Shown here one piece after another: positions 24,188-34,202 of a stretch of 64,000 bases of DNA. The notes under the pieces are model-generated. The model ran no database searches and was not told the DNA's origin. It was given only the letters and a program-made list of their open reading frames with translations. Position 1 is the stretch's first letter. The number at the start of each line of letters is the position of its first letter. This DNA is from Pratylenchus scribneri (taxonomy: Eukaryota; Nematoda; Chromadorea; Rhabditida; Pratylenchidae): NCBI GenBank assembly GCA_030063045.1, contig JAQSEB010000164.1:496001-560000 (forward strand), read 5' to 3'. The translations under genes were made by a program, and so were the position numbers.

Positions 24188-25159
24188 TTTCCATGATGAT
24201 TTCAATGATTTCCATTTTCGGGAATGAATGTTCTGAATGGATTTTTTATTCCCTTTAAATTCTTTTTATGGTATGGTTTTTCAATTATTCTTTTTCTGGT
24301 TTTTTAAAAAAAGACTTTGTTAACATGAATTCAATTTATTTTTAATTCTTTCTTAAATTTCTTTCTTCTATTGTATAAATTTTTTGCTATTGGAATACTT
24401 CTATTATTAAATTATTTTACAATTTTATAATAGTTCATTAAAGATTTCAAAATAAAATTTCTGGGAGCTTGATAAACATGAATTAGCCAATATTTCAGTA
24501 ATTTGGCTATATTAAAATTAGTAATTGAATACGCCAAAATTTAAAATGTAATTTATACATTGTAAATTTTGCCAAAATTGGCTTAATTTGTACAAAATTG
24601 CGGTCAATAAAATTTTGCTTTTCGACAACAAAAATTACTTTTTTCTGGAAGATTTTATGTCTTTTATTGTACATTAAACTTCTTTATATTTTGTTCCAAG
24701 TTAATTTTTTTTATTCTAAAATTTAAATTTTTATTAAATTCTTCATAATTAAAAGCCATAGAAAATTGACTTGCCCCATTTACCTCCTTAAAGCATTGTA
24801 ATTGATTGGGCTATGGAGTCAAAAATCTTTTCTTATATTTGATATTAAAAGCATTTGTTCAATCTTTTATGGAGCTATAAAAATTGTCAAAATTGGTCTG
24901 ATGAAAAGTTGAGTAGTTTCTAATAAAAATCAATTATTTTTATAATTTTAATATTTGGAAAAAAGTTTAAAATTTGGAAAATAATAAGTAATCTAATTTT
25001 TAAGTTAAGAAATAAAAATTAGAATTAAAAATAATAACCAGAAAATTTATCGCACATTTCGATAAAAAAAATTCAGAGTAATAAATACATTTAACACTTA
25101 GATTGTATTTCCTTCAATTTTTCGGACTTCTTCTTCAAAATTCATCATTTTCTGATCAC
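24188..25159. repeat. Intergenic; contains dispersed segment copy 2 (24770-25090)
   Basis: 24188-24769 is AT-rich without visible genes. 24770-25090 is a diverged direct copy of 19590-19890, including TTAAAGCATTGTAATTG and GGTCTGATGAAAAGTTGA(G/T). It again begins with a decayed match to the exon end of the Cys-rich gene at 34329. Confidence 0.6.
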
Positions 25160-25360
25160 TTAAACACAGCGGCGTTCCGGACAATCGCATTTACAGTTTC
25201 CTATACATCGACAAAAGCCATCAGAACATCCACAAGAGCCAGGGATGCTTGGGGGACGAACACGTTGTGCTGCCACTATTCCTCCATCATCAGAAGAAAA
25301 CAATGACATCATTATGAAGGATGCAACCAAGAAAAGTAATGGAAAACGTAATAGAAGCAT
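25160..25360 (-). CDS. Small secreted Cys-rich peptide (66 aa)
   Basis: A single uninterrupted ORF: MLLLRFPLLFLVASFIMM at the start, a hydrophobic signal peptide, likely cleaved after about residue 32 (GGIVAAQ), followed by a ~34-residue mature region. The mature part has eight cysteines in a tight pattern: C-G-C-x4-C-x-C-x3-C-x-C-x-C-x4-C, then Val and stop (TAA read from 25162 down to 25160). The proline- and arginine-containing linker RVRPPSIPGS precedes the cysteines. Pairing would give a compact disulfide-rich peptide; antimicrobial or effector roles are guesses. It lies next to the dispersed segment that carries a relic of another Cys-rich gene. Confidence 0.75.
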   Translation of the reverse strand: MLLLRFPLLFLVASFIMMSLFSSDDGGIVAAQRVRPPSIPGSCGCSDGFCRCIGNCKCDCPERRCV

Positions 25361-25825
25361 TTTGTGTAATTTTAATTTAATTTTCAGTAAATTTTTATTA
25401 TTTATATTTAATTTGATGGATTTTACAAATTTGATGTTCCCTTTTATGTACCCCCAATTTGAAAATGAACCAAATTATTTGCTGAATAAACATAAAATAT
25501 TAAAATTTTTGTACTAAATGATTTTTAGAACAGTCTGAAACATTTGTTCTCTTAGAATATTAATTTATACTTTGTCAATAAATATTAAAATTATTTGCTG
25601 AATAAATAAAAATGCGAGTTTTTGTACAGACAGATCTTTTAGAAAATCAGACAGAGAATTATATCTATTATAGTAGTCAAGTAAAAAATCCTTCTAAATT
25701 ATATGTTCTGGATATGGAAAATCGGCACCCCACAAAATCTTTCTGCAAAATGCCTATCCAACAAAATGCCTATTGGGATTTGGGAGTAAGGAAAACCTAT
25801 ATAGAAAATCCATATAATGACTACC

Positions 25826-26022
25826 GTATTTCTTCTAATAGAAGCACGCGCTCTAATACAAGCCCACCCATGGAAAAATTTATATCAAAAATGACCTATT
25901 TTTGGGCGAAATTAAGTCGAAATAAGCATTTTTTTATTTCAAAAATTCCGTAAAGTTCACACCACGGAGGGTTTCTGAAATTTATAAGCCCTAGGAGGGC
26001 TTCAGTTAGAAGAAATATGGTA
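25826..26022. mobile_element. MITE with ACCGTATTTCTTCTAATAGAAGC ends
   Basis: Left ACCGTATTTCTTCTAATAGA and right GTTAGAAGAAATATGGTA are mirrored, about 197 bp, with inner GAGGGTTTCTGAAATTTATAAG. A second member is at 54882-55038. The ORF at 25612-25953 runs into this element and is not a gene. Confidence 0.65.
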
Positions 26023-26419
26023 TTTTTTTTTGTTTCCCCATCTGTTTATGGACAATTATTAATTGCCAATTTCATTTATCCCAAGTTTTCGACCATTCCG
26101 AATCCGATTCTGGCGTATGTTAAAGAATTTTCTTATCTATGAACCCATTTTCCAATGCGCTGAATTATATCATTATTCCTAGTACATTTTGTTGATCTGT
26201 GAAGGTCGAAAATAGAAAATCAAATTTTTTGTAGCATTTTTGCTTCACCAACATTTATCCGAAAATTAAATATGTAAAATAGGGGAAATAAATAATGCAA
26301 ATAGATGGAAGTAAAGAAGTAAAGTTAATAAGGACAGTAAGAGGGGTGGTTAATGCTTTGATGGATCATGGTGATTGGCTGGATGATCCATTAAAAAACA
26401 TATTGAATTTTCATATCAA

Positions 26420-26581
26420 CGTCCATCACAATTTCTTCTTCTTTCATCTTCAGTTCCTCAATTGTGATTGTGGTGCTTCCCATTGGAGCCTTCTATCTTC
26501 GACGAATGCATATTCCCATTGACAAGGGCGATTAGACCATCCTGGATAAAATATATTGTTAAAGTAGAGTAGGACAGAATC
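26420..26581 (+). other. Possible terminal exon of a membrane protein
   Basis: After TTTCATCTTCAG at 26452 one frame reads SSIVIVVLPIGAFYLRRMHI followed by PIDKGD and TAG (26532-26534). It looks like a membrane anchor with a basic flank. Another frame and an ATG-initiated ORF (26295-26522) overlap it. No partner exon was found; low confidence. Confidence 0.25.
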
Positions 26582-26754
26582 GGATCAAAACAGTTTCGGT
26601 TATACTAAAACCCGGTTATCTGTTCTTTAAAATAATATCGGTGAAAAATGTCGGTTCCGCTTCATCTATTTTCGATTCTGGAAAGACATAATTCTAAATT
26701 TCGGTTCGAAAATGCTTCGATTTTTTGAAACCGGAACCGACTCTGTCCTACCCT
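26564..26754. mobile_element. hAT-type MITE, 191 bp
   Basis: Ends GTAGAGTAGGACAGAATCGG and CCGACTCTGTCCTACCCTA are inverted repeats, and TTGTTAAA is duplicated on both sides (26556-26563, 26755-26762). The 8-bp duplication is the hAT hallmark. A related copy lies at about 34745-34920. Confidence 0.75.
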
Positions 26755-27101
26755 ATTGTTAAATAGTTATTCTATGAATTAGCAAGTTCCCAGGAAATTG
26801 CTAGGGCTCGGGCTAGTAATTTTAGGGAATCGATGCTCCTACTCATAGGACTAGCAGAGAATTTTTCTACCCTAATAAACCGGTTTAAAAATCGGAAAAT
26901 TTCAGTTGGCCATAATTAGGTTCAAATTTTTCGAATAGGTTTGAAATTAAAATTTCACAGGCTAAATCTATAATGTTGAGTTGAATTAACTTACTTTCGA
27001 ATTTCTACGATGCCTAAAAGCCGAGATTACAAAATTAACAAGCCCAGCTCTATTAGCTACCGGGATTAGCCAATTCCCAGAATTATTTAAAATTTTTATT
27101 T

Positions 27102-30100
27102 TTAAATGATTCCAACCTTTAAATCTCTAGAAGCTTTCGATTTAATTATGTCCACAAGTGTTTTTCTACTATAATATTCTTTATCGCAATAATCGCGAAT
27201 ATCAGCCAAGTCAATTTCTGAACGAGTAACAATCAAACGAATCTAAAATTTTTAAAATTTAGAAAAAAAATTTGTTTTCAGAAATTTATATATGATAATC
27301 TTGGTAACAAATGGCCACATTCAATATGGGTAGTAGAACTAAATTTATAAACGTCGCCATATTCTTATTAAAATGGCCAATTACCCATTGAAATAAAGTT
27401 ATATTTATGTTTAAAATCCAAAATTATTTTAGAAAAATTTTTGTAAAAATTTTGGAAAAAAAAATTAAAAAATTTGCAAACTAAATTATAAATATAAGTA
27501 AATAGTATAATTATCCTAGAAATGGAGCGTAATTTTTAATCCACATAAATTCTTTCTCAACCCACCAAATCATTTTCCGTCGGACCTATGCCGTACATCG
27601 TAACCAGGGACGGGCGCAATTGCGTTTTGCGTTTTGCGTTTTTTGCGTTATTTTTGGCCCTTTCGTTGCGTTTTCCGTTTTGCGTAAAAATGGGAAAATT
27701 AACGCAAAAAAAACGCAATAATTGGATGATTTTTAGTGGATGAAAGAGGAAAGAAGAAGGAGATAAAATGGAAAAATAATAGATTGTGTATGGAAAATTT
27801 TTGTTGAGCGGCCATTTTTAGGCCAAATTTTTCGCTGCGCGGCTGTTTTTAAGCCAAAATTTTCGCTGCGCAGCCATTTTTGACTTAAATTTTCTCCTGT
27901 CGGGGCCATTTTTGGGTCATATTTTTCGCTGCCGCGGGCAATCTTTTACGGAAAGGAGGATGGTAGCAAAATGATAGTTGTCCAACTCTGCTTGCCGATG
28001 CCGACTATGCTCGGCTTCTGGCCCATTACCCCATTTAATCCTGGCATTGTGATCCTTGCTTCCTTTTAATTAACATTATCCCCCTTTATCTGGCTTAATC
28101 CCATGCAACACATGATCTCGGGCTTATTATTCCACTTGCCTTCAGCACGCTTCCCCTTGACCTCAGCACCACAATCTTTTAATTCATGATGGAAAAATGG
28201 AAAAAAATCCAATAAAGAAAATTTAAATAATGGAAGACAATTGAATTATGAAAATTTAAATTTCTGAATAAAATTAATTTTTTTTGAAAATTGCGTTTTG
28301 CGTTTTGCGTTTTTTGCGTTATTTTTAGCCCTTTCGTTGCGTTTTCCGTTTTGCGTAAAAAAAATTTTGAACGGAATTGCGTTTTGCGTCTTGCGTTCAA
28401 CGGCTTTGGCACTTGCGCCCGTCCCTGATCGTAACTACATGTTCCATCGCTTGTTCGATTCGGGTGGCAAAAAACCACGGTTTGTAGTCGAAAATCCACA
28501 AAGGTGCCATAAGTGCCTTATACAATTTATCACTGCAAATATGAAAAAAAGGGAAAATGAATTGTACTGTTGCTATACGAAAATTTACTCTGATCCATCT
28601 TTAAACATTGTTTTCATATCCGAATAAATGGCATTCTTTATCTTTGTTAACTCATCATATTTTTTCGCCACCTATGATGTTAAATAAAATGATAAAATGC
28701 AAATTCTAAATATAATTTTTTAGCTTGAATATTAATTTCAAAAAATTTTTTTAATTATATTAAAACTAAAATTCGTCTTACCAAACTCATTTGTGATGGA
28801 TTCTGTTTGATCCACAATTCAATAAATTTCTTTCTATCAAAATTATATCTACTTTCCAGCAGTTGTTGGGCAACCTAGAAAAAAGCATAATTGATATTAC
28901 TTCAGCGACTATGTATTATGAAATCAATTGAAAAAAACAAAGGCAAAGCAACCTCAAAAATGAATCCAAAGCGTCAGACAAAGTAAATAGGAGTAGGATT
29001 TTTGAGTAACTTCAATAAAATTTTTGTAACTGTTCAAAAATAATAATTTTTATACCAAAAGATAGAGGACACTTTTTGCCTTGGAAAGTATAATTATAAA
29101 AATTTTAACTACTCTTTAAAAATTTTATAAGAGCGACTTAAACGCTGAATCCTATGCCAACTCATTCAAATTCATTTGAATCGTCGGATCGGAAGTCAGT
29201 GCCGGAATTAACCATATAAAATTTTTTCTAATCGTCAGAAAATTTTCAAATTTTTCATATCCACCAATATACTCTAATTTTTGGTATAATAATTATTTAT
29301 TTGGATGACTAGAAAAGATTTTTGAACGTACCCAAATTCCCATTACTGTTGGGTACTGACACCGACACGTCGGATTTATTTGTGTAATCATAACTTTAGT
29401 AGGAATTAACGAAGCCCACCTTCTATTAGAAGCTCACCCTCGACTTAAACACTATACCTCTTGACATAATGAACTTTCTTTTTTATTGCATTTCTTAATG
29501 CCAATGGGCTCTCTATAAAAAAACGCTTAAGTTTGTTCGAAAAAGTCTACAAATAAAAAAGTTAGACCCAAAATTTTGCCCATTTTTGGCGGCAAAATTT
29601 AAAAGCCCATGGTCTTCTAATAAAATTAATACGTACATTTACTCTTTTTATTTATAGATTCAAAATTAGACCTTTTTTGCTTTTATCGGATCTGTTTTGG
29701 TGCTTTCATCACGTTCAGCAGAAGTAAGATATTTGTAGATTATTTGGAAATACTCATGGAAACGACTAATATAATAATTAAATTCGCTAAGAGCAGGAGC
29801 TTTCAGGAATTTTTTGATCTGTTCATTGCTGCGAGTGTTCAAGATCCTAAAAAGTTGAAGGATTTAAATTTGTCAAACAGTAAAATAAAATCTTACTCCG
29901 ATAAGATATAAGAAGTCGGATCCGGCTTTAAACAAAACAAAATAATTTTACATTAAATGTTAAAAATATAAAAAAAGAACATTAAATTTTCTGAACCATT
30001 AACGGTTCAAAAACCGGTTTCGAAAATTTAATACTTTCGAATTACCAGACAAAATTATAGTCCATCCGACGAGTATCAATCAATGAGTTAATCACGAATT

Positions 30101-32186
30101 CGCCATCGGTACAGTAGAAAATCGAGAAATAAAGAAATTGTAACCATTTTTGTCATAAGTTATTCCTTTATTTTTTCATTTTATGTTAAACCGATTACAG
30201 ATTCATTCTCAGCACTCCGAGGTGCGTCGATTTATTTTATAATCAACAAAAAATGCCTAAGTTCATTTTTTTAAACCGGTTTGTGAACCGAAAATCTTTC
30301 ATCCTATAAAGTTAATGTAAAATTAATCCAAAATACGGATTCCAAATTATCGAAATTCCCTAAAAATATCCTTTTTAGCAAAAGAAAATAAAAACTTTTT
30401 TTTGCAAAAAATGTGGGGTACAAACTATAATATTACTTAAAATGACCAAAAAGATTATAGCACTTCATTGGTTTTTTATTCCTCTAAAATAACATATTTT
30501 TTTGAGATAAATACACATTTTGGTTTTATGAAGTTTTAATTATTACTAAAATTGTCATTGTATTCCGTTACTTTTTGGCCAGTAAGTAGGAAAAAAAAAC
30601 CAAAAAAAATGAAGCAAAAAGAGCTGAAATCCCAAAAACATACAAAAAGAGCAATCCTTAATTGTCGGATATCATATTCTGCTGGTTCCATTACCAATGC
30701 CTCAAGCAGTAATTTGGAACCAGTATGTATCCATCTTGATCCAATCAAAATACCACACAGATCTTTCTTGTACTTTTCTTTCAAAACTGTGAGAGCCTAG
30801 AAAAATGAAGCAATTTCATTAAGCCATGTTTACACAAATGGATCCGATGCATCGGAATAAAAAGGAGTAGGATTTTTGAGTACAAACATAAAATTGTTTT
30901 AATCGTACAAAAAAATAAATTTTTTTGCCAAATAATAGAGCAGACTTACTGCATCGGATAAGATAAATTATAGAGAATTTTCCGATGATGACTCCGGCGA
31001 TTCAAATGAATTTGCATTTTGAATTGTCTGAGTTGGCCTTATAAAATTTTTATAGAGCTGTTAAAATTTTTAAAATTATAGGGAAAAATAAAATTAAAAA
31101 AATTTTTTATAGAGCAGTTAAAATTTTAAAAATACACTGAAAAAAATTAATAAATTTTTTTGGGAAAAAGAGGGGGATGGAAGGGGGTATCTCTACTATT
31201 ATCCAAAAAAAGAACAACCTGTTGACGTTGCTCATTAGTATATTTTACGAGTTCCATGACCATCAAATCTTTTTTCCAATTCTCACTTTTCCAAAATTGG
31301 AAAACAGATTTTTCACACATCGCATCATTCAGTATTTTTGCCGTTTTTTCTTTATCAAATGTGGGATTTGTGAAAATTGTTGGTTTTGCTGCAAAAAGTT
31401 TGATTATATATTATGAGAAACATTATCAAATTTGCCATTTTAAAGGAACATTTTTTTACCCAAAAAGTATTTTTTTAATACAAAAAAGTCATTTTTTATT
31501 TAAAAATTACCCAAAATTAGTTTTTGATTTCTAATTAATCCGAAAATTTTTTTACCCAAAAAATATTTTTTACACAAAAAAAGTAATTTTACTTAAAAGT
31601 TGCCGAAAAGTAATTTTTGATTTGATATATGGTTTGATCAAAATTAAAGGACATTAAACCATTTAAAACGTTTTCCTGTTTTTGTTTTAAATACTAATAA
31701 AAAAAGATTACGGGGAGAGCGGGGAATCAGGGTGCGGGGAACGTGGCAGGGAATTTTTCCAAAATCCTTGCGAGACCCCGTCCAACGGGGATCCTAATTA
31801 GGGCTCAGGGTTAAGTACAGGGCAAGATGGGATTTGGGGCTAGGTAATCTTAAAGAAGTCTGATTTGGCCAACTTATATGGCATCAAAAAAATGATTATT
31901 TTTCGACACCAAAGATTTGGGTAAATTAATTCCTTTTTTGGGTAAATTAATACACTTCCTTTTCGATAATTTATCCGATATACGACTGTTTTTTTTGATT
32001 TTATCAATCACACAAAAATTGAGTCATAGTTCTAATTTTATCTAATAAAAATGTACCCGCTACTTTCTTTTCAAGATTAGCTTCATCCACGGCGGCTGGT
32101 GCATTGTGATTATTGCACATTGCGATAGGCCATAACAAACACAATAAAGACAGAAAAAATGGTAATAGACAGCAGAACAATTTCAT
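27102..32186 (-). CDS. Secreted annexin-like protein, coding exon split by a hAT MITE
   Basis: Exons (- strand): 32057-32186, 31219-31388, 30644-30796, 29897-29925, 29672-29846, 28782-28874, 28589-28671, 27566-28532, 27102-27242. Leaving out the 831-bp insertion, all phases match and give 369 aa. Exon 1 is a signal peptide (MKLFCCLLPFFLSLLCLLWP). Four annexin repeats follow: FDKEKTAKILNDAM...YTNEQRQQ (1), MEPAEYDIRQLRIAL...EILNTRSNEQIKK (2), VAQQLLESRYNF...VAKKYDELTK (3), GIGPTENDL with IRLIVTRSEIDLADIR (4). The G-x-G-T-D calcium motif is lost or altered in every repeat, so calcium-dependent membrane binding is doubtful. Signal-bearing annexin-like proteins are known effectors of cyst nematodes. 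Exon 8 is interrupted at 27605-28427; read-through meets a stop 13 codons in. Haplotype may be null, or the element may be spliced out. Confidence 0.88.
27605..28427. mobile_element. hAT-type MITE (823 bp) inside an annexin-like exon
   Basis: Terminal inverted repeats CAGGGACGGGCGCAA / TTGCGCCCGTCCCTG (15 bp) and an exact 8-bp target duplication ATCGTAAC (27597-27604 and 28428-28435). Subterminal GCGTTTTGCGTTTTTTGCGTTATTTTT blocks occur at both ends. No transposase ORF, so it is non-autonomous. Confidence 0.93.
28960..29390. repeat. Intronic repeat, GGAGTAGGATTTTTGAGTA family
   Basis: AGGAGTAGGATTTTTGAGTA near 28990 recurs near 30865 (element about 30835-31040), with TTATAAAATTTTTATAGAG-like sequence and CAACTCATTCAAATTCATTTGAA / TTCAAATGAATTTGC in both. 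Non-coding, within annexin introns. Confidence 0.5.
29990..30440. repeat. Decayed relative of the 14626-15245 palindrome
   Basis: AACGGTTCAAAAACCGGTTTCGAAAA at the left and AAACCGGTTTGTGAACCGAAAA at the right, with central CATAAGTTATTCCTTTATT, follow the order of the palindrome in the 7TM intron but with many differences. Confidence 0.5.
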
Positions 32187-32299
32187 TTATAATTCGATAT
32201 TTTCTTAATTGAATTGAGGATTAATTTATGAATACTATTTTTTGTTTCAAAAAAGTTTTCTTTTGGTATTAAAAAATTATATTTTTACCACCATTAGAG

Positions 32300-32600
32300 T
32301 TTTTTCTTCTATAAAATCAGAAACCGGTTTTAGACCACATAAACCTTATACGATTTTGTAGAACTCGTCGAGACCCATCAATTGGCATATAATTGTCAAG
32401 GTTTGGACAAAATTAAAGGGAATTAAACCTTATAAACTATATTTTAATGATTTTGGTTTTAAACTCTTTAATTTTGGCACAAAACTTGACATTTTAATTT
32501 TATTACATATACCAATCGATGCCCCTAGATGTTATCTACAAAATAAATAGTCTAAAATCGGTTTTTAATTTATTAGAATCAAAAACTCTTTTCTTGGTAA
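32300..32600. repeat. Inverted repeat, CGAGACGCAT family
   Basis: AATCAGAAACCGGTTTTAGACC ... TTTTGTAGAACTCGTCGAGACCCATCAATTGGCATATAATTGTCAAG on the left is mirrored by CCAATCGATGCCCCTAGATG...AAAATCGGTTTTTAATTTATTA. Related to about 20110-20310. Confidence 0.55.
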
Positions 32601-32682
32601 AAATAAGCAATTTTAGTCCCAAAAAAATATTTTCCAATTTTTTCTGCTGGTGTTTAGTAGAGGAATAAGGGTCAAGTAATGA

Positions 32683-32943
32683 TTGAAAAGGGATAAGGGA
32701 ATAGAGGATTTAATAAAAATGAAAATATCCAGCATGAAATTGGCAGATATATATGCACTAAAATTAGAAGGCTTGGCCTGTTTGAGGCCCATTACAATCC
32801 CAAATCCATATGACATTGTCATATGCCCATTATGTATAATGCTTGATATAATTTATGCGAATAATCAAATGGATAAATTTAGAGTAAAAAGCATAATTTT
32901 CCATTCGTTTACGGATTTCTTGATGAGGGAATATAAATTTTGA
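32683..32943 (+). other. Unassigned 86-codon ORF
   Basis: Begins MKRDKGIEDLIKMKISSMKL and contains a CPLC pair. No ATG-proximal features, splice partner or recognisable domain. The - strand is also open here, so coding status is doubtful. Confidence 0.2.
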
Positions 32944-34202
32944 TTTGACAATTCCGCTTGAGAATTTTACGAGAAATAAAATGTATGGTTGATTTTGATC
33001 AATCGAAATTTTATTCTTTTCTAAAGGGTATATTTTTATTCTTATTTTTATTCTTATTTGTGTTTCTTTGCAAATCTATGGCCAAGAAATATAGAAAATC
33101 AATATCCACACTCCTTTGCTATTGAAGATTAAGATTTGAATTAAATGGATTCCGTTTCTGCGGGATGAGTGGATGGCGGATGATAATTTTGGACAGGTTT
33201 TTTCTTTTACTCGCTTTAACTTTTTTTACGGTATTCCGATTTCAAATTCTCTTCTATTTTAAAAATTATTTTATTCAATTTTTGAATTTTTAAATGCATA
33301 AAAAATTCCAAGGAATTTTAAAAATTTTATCGCGATGTCGAATAATTTTAGATTATAAATACGAATATATTTTTATTTAATTTTATTTGACCATCTTATT
33401 AATGGAATATAAAAACATTTGCGATTTTGACCCAACTATATTTAAAATTAAATAATTAAATTAATATTTTTTCTTAAAAATTTTATATTTTCGGCAGAAT
33501 TATTTTAAAGATACTCATTTCTCCATATTACTATTTATTCAATATGTATTCAAATTAGGGTTCAGCGGTATCGGGATACCGGTCGGTATTAATACCGAAA
33601 TACCGGGGTCTGGCCAATACCGATACCGGTTTTGCCAATATCGCTACCGACCCCGGTAATACCCTTACCGATTTTCCAGCTCGGTATTAATCGGTATTGA
33701 CAAGCACCCCATAAAATGGCATTTTTGTCCAAATTTTAAATTTTTTTCTTGAAGAAATTGAAATGTAAAGAAATATATTGAAATTGATTTTAGAAAATGC
33801 ATTGGATTTAAAATTTTATTTTTGCAAGAAAATAAAATTTTAAATTATTTTTTGTATTTTTAAAGTAAAAAATTGATTTTATAATTTTTTTTACGATTTT
33901 TTTTTATCAAATACCGAAATACCGACTAATACCGATACCGACTAATGCCAAATACCTATACCGGATACCGAGTAGGCTGATACCGGCCAATACCGTTACC
34001 GACTTTGGTCCCAAATACCGATACCGCTGAACGCTAACTCAAATCCAACAAATAATATTTAGGATCCATTATCAAATAGAGATCGAAAAATGACAAAACT
34101 TTAAAATTAGTTGATCAAATTTTTCATCAAATTCTGAATCAAGATCATTTCATTATATTATTTCTCCATGGCATTTTTATTCATTGGAATTTGGAAGGTC
34201 GA
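32944..34202. other. Gene-free stretch with a hAT MITE
   Basis: AT-rich; the only structure seen is the element at 33556-34036 annotated separately. Confidence 0.5.
33556..34036. mobile_element. hAT-type MITE, 481 bp
   Basis: Ends TAGGGTTCAGCGGTATCGG and CCGATACCGCTGAACGCTA (one mismatch), rich in ATACCG/CGGTAT repeats on both sides. The flanks ATTCAAAT (33548-33555) and ACTCAAAT (34037-34044) form an 8-bp target duplication with one mismatch, so this is an older insertion. Confidence 0.75.

Noticed and set aside
25612..25953. 113-codon + strand ORF
   Set aside because: Its second half is the MITE at 25826-26022, and the first half has no splice or domain support.
28179..28627. ORFs of about 106-109 codons on both strands
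   Set aside because: They lie across the hAT MITE and annexin exon; the - strand annexin frame explains the coding part.
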